Assembly (NCBI GenBank): GCA_016720835.1
Contig: JADKJW010000003.1
Coordinates: 186,001 to 250,000 of the forward strand
Direction: 5' to 3'
DNA length: 64,000 bases
DNA from: Ignavibacteria bacterium
GTDB taxonomy: Bacteria; Bacteroidota; Ignavibacteria; SZUA-365
In this document: positions 18,620 to 27,168 of the stretch, piece after piece
Layout of the letters: each line of letters opens with the position of its first letter
Numbering within the stretch: position 1 is the first letter of the stretch
The notes under the pieces: model-generated
Seen by the model: the letters and a program-made list of their open reading frames with translations, nothing else
Database searches by the model: none
What the model was told of the DNA's origin: nothing
Translations under genes and position numbers: made by a program

Positions 18620-20287
18620 TCAGGGGTCGAGCTCCAGGGGCTCCGTGATGCGAAGTCGTTGCGGACGCGATGCGACGCTGAGGCCGACCCGGAGAACCAG
18701 TGTCGCAACGCGCGCCATGCGATCGAATTCGATCTTTTCGAAATCGTCCGTGCTGCGGTGGTAGTCCTCATGCTCGCCGGTATGGAAGAAAATCACGGGA
18801 ATCCCGCGCTTCGCGAAATTGTAATGATCGCTGCGCTCGTAGAGGCGTTCGGGATCGTCGGGCGCATCGTACGCGTAGTCGAGGACAAGGTTGTCCGTTT
18901 CTCGGTTGACGCGTTGCAGGACGTCGTCGAGTTCGGCGCTCCGCCGCTTCGAACCGATCACGTAGACGTAGTCCGACACGCCGGAGAGAACGTGCGCCGG
19001 ATCCCTGCGTCCGATCATGTCGATGTTCACGTTGCAGACCGTGTTCGAAAGTGGAATGACCGGGTTCCTGGCGTAGTATTCCGAGCCGAGGAGTCCGTTC
19101 TCCTCGCCGGTATTGCAGAGCAGCACCACACTGCGCTTTGGCTTCACTGGGAGCGTCCCGAGGAGTTCCGCGAAGGCCAGCACGGCGCTTGTTCCGCTCG
19201 CATCGTCATCGGCGCCGTTGTAGACGGTTCCATCGGCGTGCATCCCGATATGGTCGTAGTGCGCGCTGAACACCACCGCTTCGCGCTTGAGGACCGAATC
19301 GCTCCCCGCGACGATGCCGACAACGTTTTCCGTCCGCACCGTGTCGATTGTCCTGGCGGTGACGATGCTGAGGCGCGCGCTCGGAATCTCGAAGGACGCC
19401 GGCGTCAAGGCGCTGTCGATGTGTTTCTTCAATGTCTGCACGGTGACCGGACCGCCTCCGAGAATGCGTGCCGCGACGCGAGCCGAGACGAACGCCACCG
19501 GCATGGCGCTGACGGTCCGGCGGGGAGGACTGAAACTGAGGAAGGAAAACGGAGACCGCCGCTTGACCTTTTTCGTGATGTTTCCCAAACCGGATTCCCC
19601 GATATCGGGCACGATGAGCAGGGCGCGTGCTCCGGCAGCGCGGGCGGCGGCAATTTTTGCGAGCGATGGCGTTGCCGCCGACATGTCCTGCCAGCGATTT
19701 CGCGCCGTGCTGAACGGAGCGGCAGGATCGTTCCTGCGAGGGACGCCGCCAATAATCAGCACGACCTTTCCCGCAACGTCGATACCCGCGTAATCCGAAT
19801 ACCGAAAGTTCAGCGAGTCGTCGATACCGTATCCCGCAAAGACAACGGGGGCATCGATGGTGTCGGAGCCGAAGACGGTGAAGACGAAATCGTCCGTGAT
19901 GTCGAGCGGCGTTTCCGAATCGGCATCCCGCAGGGAGATGCGCTGCACGCCATTCGCCGCTTCCCGGTACAGGGAGAAACGCTGCAAATAGGAGCCGCTG
20001 TCACCGGCGGGCTGCACGCCGGCGCGTTCGAACATCGCGGCGAGATACTGCGCGGCGACCTTCTGACCGTGTTCGCCTGTTTCGCGACCCTGCAACTCGT
20101 CCGATGCCAGAAAGCGCAGGTGCGGCCGCAGGAGCTCCGGTGTGACACGCAGGGGTGACGGCTTCGCCGGGATGCGGGATTTCTTCTGCGCGATCACGAC
20201 AGGAGCGATCAAGAGCAGACAGAGCACCAGGATCCGCACTCGGGCGGCCAGGCCGGCGCATGGCAGTTTCATGAGGCTGGAATTCAT
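18620..20287 (-). CDS. Exported M28-family metallopeptidase with PA domain
   Basis: A 555-residue zinc aminopeptidase. A hydrophobic signal sequence spans residues ~17-33. A PA-type insertion (~140-290, with AGYGIDDSLNFRYSDYAGIDVAGKVVLIIGG) precedes the catalytic core. All five metal ligands of the M28 family are present: His343 (SAHYDHIG), Asp360/361 (NGADDDASG), Glu395/396 (TGEENGLLGSEYY, which includes the catalytic Glu), Asp423 (NIDMIG) and His510 (HEDYHRSTDD). It should trim N-terminal residues from peptides outside the cytoplasm. It is likely cotranscribed with ettA downstream and divergent from the small membrane-protein gene at 20392. Confidence 0.92.
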   Translation of the reverse strand: MNSSLMKLPCAGLAARVRILVLCLLLIAPVVIAQKKSRIPAKPSPLRVTPELLRPHLRFLASDELQGRETGEHGQKVAAQYLAAMFERAGVQPAGDSGSYLQRFSLYREAANGVQRISLRDADSETPLDITDDFVFTVFGSDTIDAPVVFAGYGIDDSLNFRYSDYAGIDVAGKVVLIIGGVPRRNDPAAPFSTARNRWQDMSAATPSLAKIAAARAAGARALLIVPDIGESGLGNITKKVKRRSPFSFLSFSPPRRTVSAMPVAFVSARVAARILGGGPVTVQTLKKHIDSALTPASFEIPSARLSIVTARTIDTVRTENVVGIVAGSDSVLKREAVVFSAHYDHIGMHADGTVYNGADDDASGTSAVLAFAELLGTLPVKPKRSVVLLCNTGEENGLLGSEYYARNPVIPLSNTVCNVNIDMIGRRDPAHVLSGVSDYVYVIGSKRRSAELDDVLQRVNRETDNLVLDYAYDAPDDPERLYERSDHYNFAKRGIPVIFFHTGEHEDYHRSTDDFEKIEFDRMARVATLVLRVGLSVASRPQRLRITEPLELDP

Positions 20288-20391
20288 TCAATGAAGTTAA
20301 AGAACACCGCATCCCGTTCAAATCGCACCTTGTTTCATACCGGTGGGATGTGTGATATTTGAGCCACTCCAATCGAACGGAAAACCCTACC

Positions 20392-20784
20392 ATGCCTGAT
20401 TCGATGAGCAATAAATTTCCTGGTGCAGGTGGCACGTCCGGCGGCATCGGCACATTTTTCCTCGGTCTTGCGCTGCTGGTCACCGGCCTCTATCTCTTTC
20501 TCAGCCGCGTCATTGTTGTTTCAAATCTCGGAACACTCTTCGGCTTCGGCAGTTTCGGGGTGGCGCTGATTCCGCTGATCCTCGGCATCGCGCTGCTGTT
20601 CTTCAACGCGAAGTCCATCGCCGGCTGGGTACTGAGCATCGGCAGTTTCGCGGTGATCGTTGTCGGCATCATACTCAACCTGACCGCATTCTTCATGCCG
20701 ACCAACCTCCCGGTGACGCTGCTCATGCTCGGACTGATCGGCGCGGGAGGCGGACTCATGCTCCGCGCTTTCAAACCGCGCTGA
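20392..20784 (+). CDS. Small four-helix membrane protein, function unknown
   Basis: A 130-residue protein dominated by hydrophobic segments (~18-42, ~50-72, ~76-98, ~103-122) with Gly-rich turns. The first 15 residues are polar (MPDSMSNKFPGAGG). ATG 20392 is used because the upstream part of the frame is not hydrophobic or conserved. No named family is recognised with confidence. It lies beside LiaF-like and PspC-type genes, so an envelope-related role is a fair guess. Confidence 0.7.
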   Translation: MPDSMSNKFPGAGGTSGGIGTFFLGLALLVTGLYLFLSRVIVVSNLGTLFGFGSFGVALIPLILGIALLFFNAKSIAGWVLSIGSFAVIVVGIILNLTAFFMPTNLPVTLLMLGLIGAGGGLMLRAFKPR

Positions 20785-20815
20785 CCTGTTGCGTCACGAT
20801 TCCCCACGCAACGGG

Positions 20816-20850
20816 AAAGGCGCGAACGTCATTTGACCTTCGCGCCTTTT
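20816..20850 (+). terminator. Bidirectional terminator hairpin
   Basis: An 11-bp inverted repeat (20816-20826 with 20839-20849) with A3 before and T4 after, placed between convergent genes. Confidence 0.8.
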
Positions 20851-20925
20851 CCGTTGATGTACCCGACACGTGTCCCCGCGATGCCGATGGTCCTTCATGT
20901 GGAGGATGTCGCGTACCGCGAAGAA

Positions 20926-21825
20926 TCAGTACCGCACGACATGGATGCTGGAAATTCCGGCTTCGATATTCAACGAGAGCTTCTTCTTTTTCGAACCGTA
21001 TTCGTCCGTACGCCAGATCCCCGGTTCCGTCTTCGAGAATCCTTCAAAATCCTTGCTTGAGAGCGCCGCATCCGTGCGGATCTCGCAATCGACGGTGACC
21101 GGTATCCTGACCGTGATGGAGGACACGCCCGTCTCGATGTCCACCGAAGTTTCGTCATTGCGGTCTCCGAGCGTGAGGTCGACGCTGGACGCGCCACCTT
21201 CGAAGGTGACTTTGCGGACGATGTACATGCTGAGGTCGAAGTCGACGCTCGCGGCGCCGACTTTGAAGATCATGTCCCACGCGGGTGTCGGATTCAGCTT
21301 CACCTCCACCGAGTTGCGCATGTTCCCCCGCCAGTGCATGGAAGAATTCTCCATGCCGAGAGACAGATACTTCGCGCTCCCGCTGTCCTCCTTGCTCAGC
21401 TCGTACCTGCCCACACTGCTCTCGCATTCGGCGACGATCAGGCTTCCGGTGGTATCGCCGATGGAAAACGTTCCAGCTCCCGCCTCGAAAAGCAGCGTCG
21501 CGCTCGTCGTGGACGGCTCGTAGTCCTCGACGAATTTCTGGTGAATGAACGTTGTGTCGTCATTCCATTCGTTATCAATCACGTTGCAGCCATGATTGGC
21601 GATGGAGAAGCCGATCAGTCCGACGAGCAGTCCAGCCGCTCCGGAGAAGATCCAGCGGAATTTCTGATCGCGGAAAATCGTCGAAACGCCGATGAGGATC
21701 AGCACGAGCGGCCAGAATTTCCACAGACCATCCACTGCCCAGGTCATGATGGAGAGGTTCTGCAGGAGGCCGAGAGCGCCCACCGTGATGAAGAGTACAG
21801 CCCAGAACATTCTTCCGGATTTCAT
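20926..21825 (-). CDS. LiaF-like membrane protein with C-terminal adhesin-like beta domain
   Basis: A 299-residue protein. Three hydrophobic helices in the first ~80 residues (MFWAVLFITVGALGLLQNL, GLWKFWPLVLILIGVSTIF, IFSGAAGLLVGLIGFSIA) match the LiaI/LiaF-type transmembrane region. Residues ~105-299 show repetitive beta strands rich in Gly, Ser and Val (e.g. FEAGAGTFSIGD, KVGAASVDFDLS, EGGASSVDLTLGD, ETGVSSITVRIP, IEAGISSIHV), the right-handed 'toastrack' pattern. In Firmicutes LiaF inhibits an envelope-stress kinase; the same role here is not shown. ATG 21825 is preceded by GGAGG at good spacing, so I prefer it to the TTG at 21837. The PspC gene is just upstream on the same strand. Confidence 0.85.
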   Translation of the reverse strand: MKSGRMFWAVLFITVGALGLLQNLSIMTWAVDGLWKFWPLVLILIGVSTIFRDQKFRWIFSGAAGLLVGLIGFSIANHGCNVIDNEWNDDTTFIHQKFVEDYEPSTTSATLLFEAGAGTFSIGDTTGSLIVAECESSVGRYELSKEDSGSAKYLSLGMENSSMHWRGNMRNSVEVKLNPTPAWDMIFKVGAASVDFDLSMYIVRKVTFEGGASSVDLTLGDRNDETSVDIETGVSSITVRIPVTVDCEIRTDAALSSKDFEGFSKTEPGIWRTDEYGSKKKKLSLNIEAGISSIHVVRY

Positions 21826-21841
21826 GATGGCCTCCAATGAT

Positions 21842-22294
21842 TTAAGAATCGCGCTTGAGAGAATTCCAGAGCAGTCCTCCGCCGAGAAGGATCAGGACAA
21901 GAGGCCAGAGTTCCCCGAAATCGATATCCGGAATGAGGTTGTCGAGCAGGAACAGGGTTCCGAGTCCGATGAGGATGCTGCCGGCGATCATGCCGCTCCT
22001 GGCCGAGCCTGTCGCCGGAGGCAGGGGCGATGCCGTTTCCGTCTCAGGCATGATCGACTCGCCTTCATTCGTCACACCGGCCGCAGCCGGTGCGGCAAAC
22101 GCAGGCAGGACTTTGGCTGCCGGCATCACGATCCAGAGAATGATGTACGCGAGTATCCCGCCCCCGTGCAGAAAGGTGAGGAGCACGAAGGCGACCCTCA
22201 CAAGGACGGGATCGATTTCAAAATATTCCGCGAGTCCGCCTGCCACGCCTGCGACCATTTTTTCCTTGCGGGATTTGACCAATCTTTTTTCCAT
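21842..22294 (-). CDS. PspC-domain membrane protein
   Basis: A 150-residue protein. Residues 1-60 are a PspC domain: KRLVKSRKEKMVAGVAGGLAEYF, IDPVLVRVAFVLLTF and GGILAYIILWIVMP. A 40-residue Ala/Pro-rich linker follows, then two hydrophobic helices (GSILIGLGTLFLLDN and LWPLVLILLGGGLLW) like the LiaF-type segment of the next gene. PspC proteins sense or transmit envelope stress. ATG 22294 has AGGTGA nearby; the longer frame upstream is not conserved. Its stop is 16 bases before the start of the LiaF-like gene, so the two form an operon. Confidence 0.9.
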   Translation of the reverse strand: MEKRLVKSRKEKMVAGVAGGLAEYFEIDPVLVRVAFVLLTFLHGGGILAYIILWIVMPAAKVLPAFAAPAAAGVTNEGESIMPETETASPLPPATGSARSGMIAGSILIGLGTLFLLDNLIPDIDFGELWPLVLILLGGGLLWNSLKRDS

Positions 22295-22558
22295 GGCGTC
22301 ACCTGTCGATTGATGCTTCACACGCGCTGCCGGTCGGCTCTCGATGGCATGACGCATGTGATTTGCCTCTCCCTACGATGTGGAGAATGCAATTGTTTCA
22401 TGCGACGACGTTCACAGGGAAATATACGGTCGGCAGCGGCATACCGGTATCGCCTTTGGATTTTCGCCGTGGGTTGTTAGATTGAGCGATCCGTTGTGTC
22501 CCTCACGTATTTCCAACGCGGATCCCGTCCCAACACCGATTTTCTCTACGGAGCAGGC

Positions 22559-23272
22559 GTGCAGGTTTCGTCATTCGGGTGGTTCAGTCACCGAGTACAG
22601 AAGCATATGGAATTCCTGCGTTTCGGTCATTCCGGGACGCCGGTGGTGATATTCCCGACCCCGCAGGGCAACCACACGGAATTCGCCGCTCAGGGCATGC
22701 TGGAAGCCATGGAATGGAAAATCGATCAGGGGCTGATACAGATCTACTGTGTCGACACGAACAATTGGGACGGCTGGTACAATCCCGCCACTCCTCCCCG
22801 GAGACGCATTGAACTTTCCGTGGCGTATGAGGAGTATTTCCTGCGGGAGTTCCTGCCGCATCTGCGGCATGAAACGGGATCGGACGGTCTGATTCTCGCG
22901 GGCATGAGTTTCGGCGCGTATTATGCCGTCAATTTCGGTTTGAAGCACCCCGAGCTGGTGCACCGCGTGGTGAGTTTCGGCGGATCCTTCACCATCGCCG
23001 GACTCCTGGACGGGTACTACGACGAGCTCTGCTATTTCAACGATCCCGCCGCGTTCGTGCCGAATCTGACCGATCCCTGGTTCCTCGACATGTACAACAC
23101 GCACACCGAGTTTACGTTCGTGACCAGCGACCATGATCTGTGCCTTGGCCGCAATGTGGAAATGTCGAATCACCTTACCGCCAAAGGCGTCAGGCACAAT
23201 CTGATCGTCTGGGAAGGCGGATACACGCACGACTGGCCGGCATGGAAGGCCATGATTCCGCATTACATCTGA
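22559..23272 (+). CDS. Alpha/beta-hydrolase esterase (putative esterase family)
   Basis: A ~237-residue cytoplasmic esterase-like protein. Motifs: N-terminal HRVQKHMEFLRFGHSGTPVVIFPTPQG-type start of the COG4947-like esterases, nucleophile elbow GMSFGAYYA (Ser), SDHD with a likely acid Asp, and the terminal GGYTHDWPAWK with the catalytic His. No signal peptide is visible. Start is uncertain: GTG 22559 keeps the conserved N-terminus, while the frame is open to GTG 22496. It begins a plus-strand run of three genes (22559-24242). Substrate is unknown. Confidence 0.8.
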   Translation: MQVSSFGWFSHRVQKHMEFLRFGHSGTPVVIFPTPQGNHTEFAAQGMLEAMEWKIDQGLIQIYCVDTNNWDGWYNPATPPRRRIELSVAYEEYFLREFLPHLRHETGSDGLILAGMSFGAYYAVNFGLKHPELVHRVVSFGGSFTIAGLLDGYYDELCYFNDPAAFVPNLTDPWFLDMYNTHTEFTFVTSDHDLCLGRNVEMSNHLTAKGVRHNLIVWEGGYTHDWPAWKAMIPHYI

Positions 23273-23296
23273 CCGGGGACCCTTGAGCCGATACCC

Positions 23297-23665
23297 ATGA
23301 ACGAAATCACCAGCTTCCTGTCGGACAATCCCCTGATCGCGCTCGCACTCGCGATTCTGCTGATCATCTTCGTGCTGTCCGTGCTGAAAAAACTGTTCAA
23401 GATCGCACTCGTCATCGGGATCATCCTCCTTTTCGCGGGAGGGACGGTGAACCATTTCGCCCGAAAGCAGTTCGATGCGCATGGCAAGGAGCTTCTGGAC
23501 AAGGGCAAAGCGTTGTTGCGAGAGGGAAAGGAGAAAATCGAACGGACCATCACGGACGAGCTGGCGGCTCCGCCCGCGCAGGACAGCGCTTCACGCGTGG
23601 CGGACCGCGCAAGCGCGAAGAAGCCCCGTTCGAAAGCCGCGGCGAAGCGCGCCCGGGAAATGTGA
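23297..23665 (+). CDS. Small membrane protein with charged C-terminal tail
   Basis: A 122-residue hypothetical protein with two adjacent hydrophobic helices (residues ~13-30 and ~34-50), followed by an amphipathic helix and a Lys/Arg/Ala-rich tail (AKKPRSKAAAKRAREM). It follows the esterase gene by 24 bases. No family is recognised. Confidence 0.65.
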   Translation: MNEITSFLSDNPLIALALAILLIIFVLSVLKKLFKIALVIGIILLFAGGTVNHFARKQFDAHGKELLDKGKALLREGKEKIERTITDELAAPPAQDSASRVADRASAKKPRSKAAAKRAREM

Positions 23666-23714
23666 CCTGCGCCGGCAGCACGCACATCGACACATCATAC
23701 GCTGGAGACATCAC

Positions 23715-24242
23715 ATGCGACGCTCATTTTTCGTTCCGGGCATTCTCCTGACTCTGCTGCTGTTCTCGGCGACGGAATGCCGCGCGCAAGTCCCGCCCGG
23801 CAAACGCTTCGGCATCGGCTTGTCCGTCGGGGAACCGACCGCCGTGACCATCAAGTGGCGCGCGACACGGACCACGGCCTTCGATTTCGCCATCGGGCAT
23901 TCCGCGATGGGCTACCCGCGCATACACGGCGACTATCTGTGGCAGTTCTTCTTTCTCTTTCCGCAGACGAATTACAATTTGAATTTGTACGCGGGCGTGG
24001 GCGGAGCGATCGGGTTCGGCGACAAGGGCAAGTACCTGCTCTTCAACTCCACCGCGGACAGCAGCCGGTGGTTCTACACGAAAACCGTCACCATGGCAGC
24101 CCGTGGCGTCATCGGGCTGAATTACTTTCTGCCCCGACCCGGCCTGGAATTTTTCGTGGAACTCAATCCGCTCGTCGGCGTCCTCCCGAAGGCGGCAATC
24201 GATATCGAGGGAGCTCTCGGCGCGCGGTTCTACATTTTCTGA
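23715..24242 (+). CDS. Outer-membrane beta-barrel-like protein (paralogue of 57137-57688)
   Basis: A 175-residue exported protein. Its signal peptide ends near SATECRAQ, and the rest alternates polar and hydrophobic residues with aromatic girdle residues, ending with phenylalanine (ARFYIF) like many outer-membrane barrels. GLSVGEPTAVTIKW, IHGDYLWQF and LYAGVGGAIGFGDKGK have close counterparts in the protein encoded at 57137-57688 (ELGEPTAVTFRF, IHADYLWHF, LYAGVGALVGLGEKGR). The two are paralogues. Eight strands are plausible. ATG 23715 follows GCTGGAGA. Function unknown. Confidence 0.78.
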   Translation: MRRSFFVPGILLTLLLFSATECRAQVPPGKRFGIGLSVGEPTAVTIKWRATRTTAFDFAIGHSAMGYPRIHGDYLWQFFFLFPQTNYNLNLYAGVGGAIGFGDKGKYLLFNSTADSSRWFYTKTVTMAARGVIGLNYFLPRPGLEFFVELNPLVGVLPKAAIDIEGALGARFYIF

Positions 24243-24272
24243 CAGGGACGGAAACGCGGCGCCGTCACACGG

Positions 24273-25001
24273 TTACTCCTCTTTCGCCTCTTCCAGCTTC
24301 GCCGATTCCGTCGAAGATTCCACCGTGGGATCGGTCCATTTGCGATGGCGGACGATGGTGGCGTTGGCGAGGAAGAACACCTCCTCGGCGATGCCGGTGG
24401 AAAGATCAGCGATGCGCTCGACGTTGCGATTGACCAGCAGAAGATGACTGCACGGTTCGATACGTGCCGGCTCGCTGCTCATCAGCGCGGTCAGAACCCG
24501 AAAATTCTCGCTATCCATCTCGTCCACCGAGTCGTCCGTCAGGCACACGGCGCGGGCACGCTCCACATCGAGGTGCAGGAACGCCTGCATCGCGTCCACG
24601 ACCATGCGTTCGGCGACCGCCCCCATCTCGAGGATGCGCGTGCGATGCACCACCTGCGCGTCATTGCCCAGCAGCGTCACGCGTTCGGCGATATTCACCG
24701 CGCAATCGCCGATGCGTTCGATCATGCGGTTGATGGACAGGCCGGCCATGATGAGCCGGAGATCCATCGCGACCGGTTGATGCGCCGCGACGATGGCCAT
24801 CCCGAGCTTGTCGATCTTGATATCGAGTTTATCCAGCTTCGCGTCCCTCTCGATCACCTGCAGGGCCGATGCGCTGTTGGATTCCGCCAGTGCCAGGAGG
24901 GCGGTCCCGACCTGCTCTCGCGCCATGGCGCCCATTCTGTCGAGTCGACCGATCAGTTTATCGAGACGCTCATCGAACCGTTTGAGGATATGCTCGTTCA
25001 T
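24273..25001 (-). CDS. phoU: Phosphate signalling/transport regulator PhoU
   Basis: A 242-residue all-helical protein made of two PhoU repeats of three helices each; conserved segments include MAREQVGTALLAL, VIERDAKLDKLDIKID and RIGDCAVNIAERV (repeat 1), and VERIADLSTGIAEEVFFLANATIV (repeat 2), with the E/DxxxD metal-cluster signature. PhoU connects the Pst transporter with the PhoR/PhoB two-component system and restrains phosphate uptake. It is the last gene of the pst operon, 86 bases after pstB. The tail is acidic (EEAKEE). Confidence 0.93.
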   Translation of the reverse strand: MNEHILKRFDERLDKLIGRLDRMGAMAREQVGTALLALAESNSASALQVIERDAKLDKLDIKIDKLGMAIVAAHQPVAMDLRLIMAGLSINRMIERIGDCAVNIAERVTLLGNDAQVVHRTRILEMGAVAERMVVDAMQAFLHLDVERARAVCLTDDSVDEMDSENFRVLTALMSSEPARIEPCSHLLLVNRNVERIADLSTGIAEEVFFLANATIVRHRKWTDPTVESSTESAKLEEAKEE

Positions 25002-25087
25002 TGCACGGATGTCCGGAAGAGAAGATGGGTGGAAAAGATTGGCAGGGACGAGGGCTCGGCATTTCCCGGCGCGTCATGCGCCATGCG

Positions 25088-25852
25088 TCAGCCGAAGCGG
25101 CCGGTGACGTATTCTTCCGTCTGTTTCTTCGAGGGGTTGGTAAAGACGGTGCGCGTCTTGTCGTATTCGATCAATTCCCCGAGATAGAAAAATGCCGTGT
25201 AATCGCTGACGCGCGCGGCCTGCTGCATGTTATGCGTGACAATGACGATGGTGTAATTGTCCTTCAGCTCGAAGACCAGTTCTTCGATCTTGGCCGTGGA
25301 GATCGGATCGAGCGCGCTGGCGGGCTCATCCATGAGGAGGATGTCCGGATTGACCGCGAGACAGCGCGCGATGCAGACGCGCTGCTGCTGACCGCCGGAC
25401 AGTCCGAGCGCCGAATCCTTGAGGCGGTCTTTCACCTCGTCCCAGATTGCCGCGGACTTGAGACTTTCCTCGACGATCTCGTCGAGTTTCGCCTTGTCGC
25501 GGATGCCGTTGACGCGCGGGCCGTACGCGATGTTCTCGTAGATGGATTTCGGGAAGGGATTCGACTTCTGGAACACCATGCCGATGCGCTTGCGGAGCTG
25601 CACGACATCGATGTTCTTGTCATAGATGTTCAACCCGTCGATCGTCACCTCGCCGGTGATCGTCGCGCTGTCGATGAGATCGTTCATCCGGTTGAGCGTG
25701 CGAAGGAACGTGGACTTTCCGCACCCCGAGGGTCCGATGAATGCGGTGACCTTGTTCGGGTAGATATCGAGCGAGATGTCCTTCAGCGCCTGTTTCTTCC
25801 CGTAGAACAGATCGAGGTTTCGGGTGATGATTTTCGGTGTCAGGTCTTTCAT
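25088..25852 (-). CDS. pstB: Phosphate ABC transporter ATP-binding protein PstB
   Basis: A 254-residue ATPase of normal length. Walker A GPSGCGKST (residues ~37-45), Q-loop GMVFQKSNPFPKSIYENIAYGPR, the PstB-typical signature ALGLSGGQQQRVCIARCLA, Walker B ILLMDEPASALDP, and the H-loop VTHNMQQAARVSDYTAFF are all intact. It drives phosphate import through PstCA. ATG 25852 was chosen because family members begin near MKDLTPKIITRNLDLFYG; the extra upstream codons are not conserved. It lies 19 bases after pstA. Confidence 0.96.
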   Translation of the reverse strand: MKDLTPKIITRNLDLFYGKKQALKDISLDIYPNKVTAFIGPSGCGKSTFLRTLNRMNDLIDSATITGEVTIDGLNIYDKNIDVVQLRKRIGMVFQKSNPFPKSIYENIAYGPRVNGIRDKAKLDEIVEESLKSAAIWDEVKDRLKDSALGLSGGQQQRVCIARCLAVNPDILLMDEPASALDPISTAKIEELVFELKDNYTIVIVTHNMQQAARVSDYTAFFYLGELIEYDKTRTVFTNPSKKQTEEYVTGRFG

Positions 25853-25871
25853 GGGGTGTCGGAGCTGGGTG

Positions 25872-27164
25872 TTACTGTCCGAGGCGATTCTGCCGCGCAC
25901 GCACGCGCGAGCGGAGAAATATCGCCGAGAAATTCAGGGTGAAGGTGAGCATGAGCAGCACGAACGTCGTCGCGTAGAGGAGACCCTTCGTGGCTTCGAC
26001 ATCCGTGGATTGTGTCGTCAGCACGTAAATGTGGTATCCGAGTTCCATGAACTGGGAGGAGAGGGTCGTCGGCAGTTCGGGCAGGTAATATGCGGCGCCC
26101 GTGAACAGGATGGGCGCCACTTCACCGGCGCCCCGGCTGACCGCGAGGATTCCCCCGGTCAGGATTCCGGTGATAGCGCCCGGAATGACCACTTTGCGAA
26201 TCGTCATCCACTTGGTTGCGCCGAGGGCGAGGCTCGCCTCGCGCAGATCCTTCGGCACCGCCTTGATGGACTCTTCCACAGAGACGATCACCACGGGGAG
26301 GGTGAGAAGGGCCATGGTGAGCGCGGCCCAGATGAGCGCCGGCTGTCCCCATTTCGGGCTGTTGCTCTGCGCGTAGTATTCCCGGACGCGCGCGCGCTCG
26401 ATGGGGACGTCCGTGCCGTGTACCTCGTTGAGTATCCTCACCTGCGCGATCTGCTCCTTCCAGGACTCCGGATCGTTCTTTTCGAAGAGTGCGCGGATCT
26501 CGTCGCCTGTGGCGGCATTGTCACCCTTGAACGGCGAGCCGTCGGACTGGAAAAGTGTTTCCATCTTTTCCATGCGGCTGTTGAACGTATAGGCGTCGAT
26601 CTGCCGGCCGACAGTGCCGATGAAGAACCCGAGTCCGAAGAGGCCGAAGACGATGGCCGGCACGCCGGCAAGCGTGTTCACGGCGAAGCGAATGAAGCGG
26701 GCGATCACGGATTTCTCACTCGCATATTCCGTCAGATAAATCGCGGTGATCGTCCCGATGGGAACGCCCGCGATCGACATGATGATCACGAGCAACGCCG
26801 TCCCGACGATGGCGGGGAAAATTCCGCCCTTCGTGAGTCCCTCCGCGGGAGCGCTCACGAGGAAATTCCACGATAATTCGGATTTCCCGAGGAGGAAAAT
26901 GTGTATGAGGAAATACACGACGAAGATCACGATGACGACGGCGGCGCTTCCGGAGAGAATCACAAACACGTTCTCGCTGATCGAGCGCTTCGTGTCGAGG
27001 TCCAGCGCGCGGTAGGTCCATCCCACGGCAACAGTGAACACCACCAGAACGCCGATGGCGACATACCAGACGAGGAACAGCGCCATGACGGCGAGAAGCG
27101 ACAGGGACAGCAGGATGAGTCCGACGGCGACGACGGCGGAGCGGACGGAGCGTGTGGTGCGCAT
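25872..27164 (-). CDS. pstA: Phosphate ABC transporter permease PstA (with loop insertion)
   Basis: A 430-residue permease, about 130 residues longer than usual PstA. Two helices (~8-55) and a third at ~65-90 precede the conserved core: GGIFPAIVGTALLVIIMSIAGVPIGTITAIYLTEY and NTLAGVPAIVFGLFGLGFF. An insertion of ~90 mostly polar residues (~195-280, from RQIDAYTFNSRMEKME to REYYAQSNSPKWG) then sits in a loop between membrane helices. The EAA-type coupling motif EASLALGATKWMTIRKVVIPGAITGILTGGILAVSRGAGE is present. ATG 27164 overlaps nothing and starts four bases after the pstC stop. Confidence 0.9.
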   Translation of the reverse strand: MRTTRSVRSAVVAVGLILLSLSLLAVMALFLVWYVAIGVLVVFTVAVGWTYRALDLDTKRSISENVFVILSGSAAVVIVIFVVYFLIHIFLLGKSELSWNFLVSAPAEGLTKGGIFPAIVGTALLVIIMSIAGVPIGTITAIYLTEYASEKSVIARFIRFAVNTLAGVPAIVFGLFGLGFFIGTVGRQIDAYTFNSRMEKMETLFQSDGSPFKGDNAATGDEIRALFEKNDPESWKEQIAQVRILNEVHGTDVPIERARVREYYAQSNSPKWGQPALIWAALTMALLTLPVVIVSVEESIKAVPKDLREASLALGATKWMTIRKVVIPGAITGILTGGILAVSRGAGEVAPILFTGAAYYLPELPTTLSSQFMELGYHIYVLTTQSTDVEATKGLLYATTFVLLMLTFTLNFSAIFLRSRVRARQNRLGQ

Positions 27165-27168
27165 GGCG

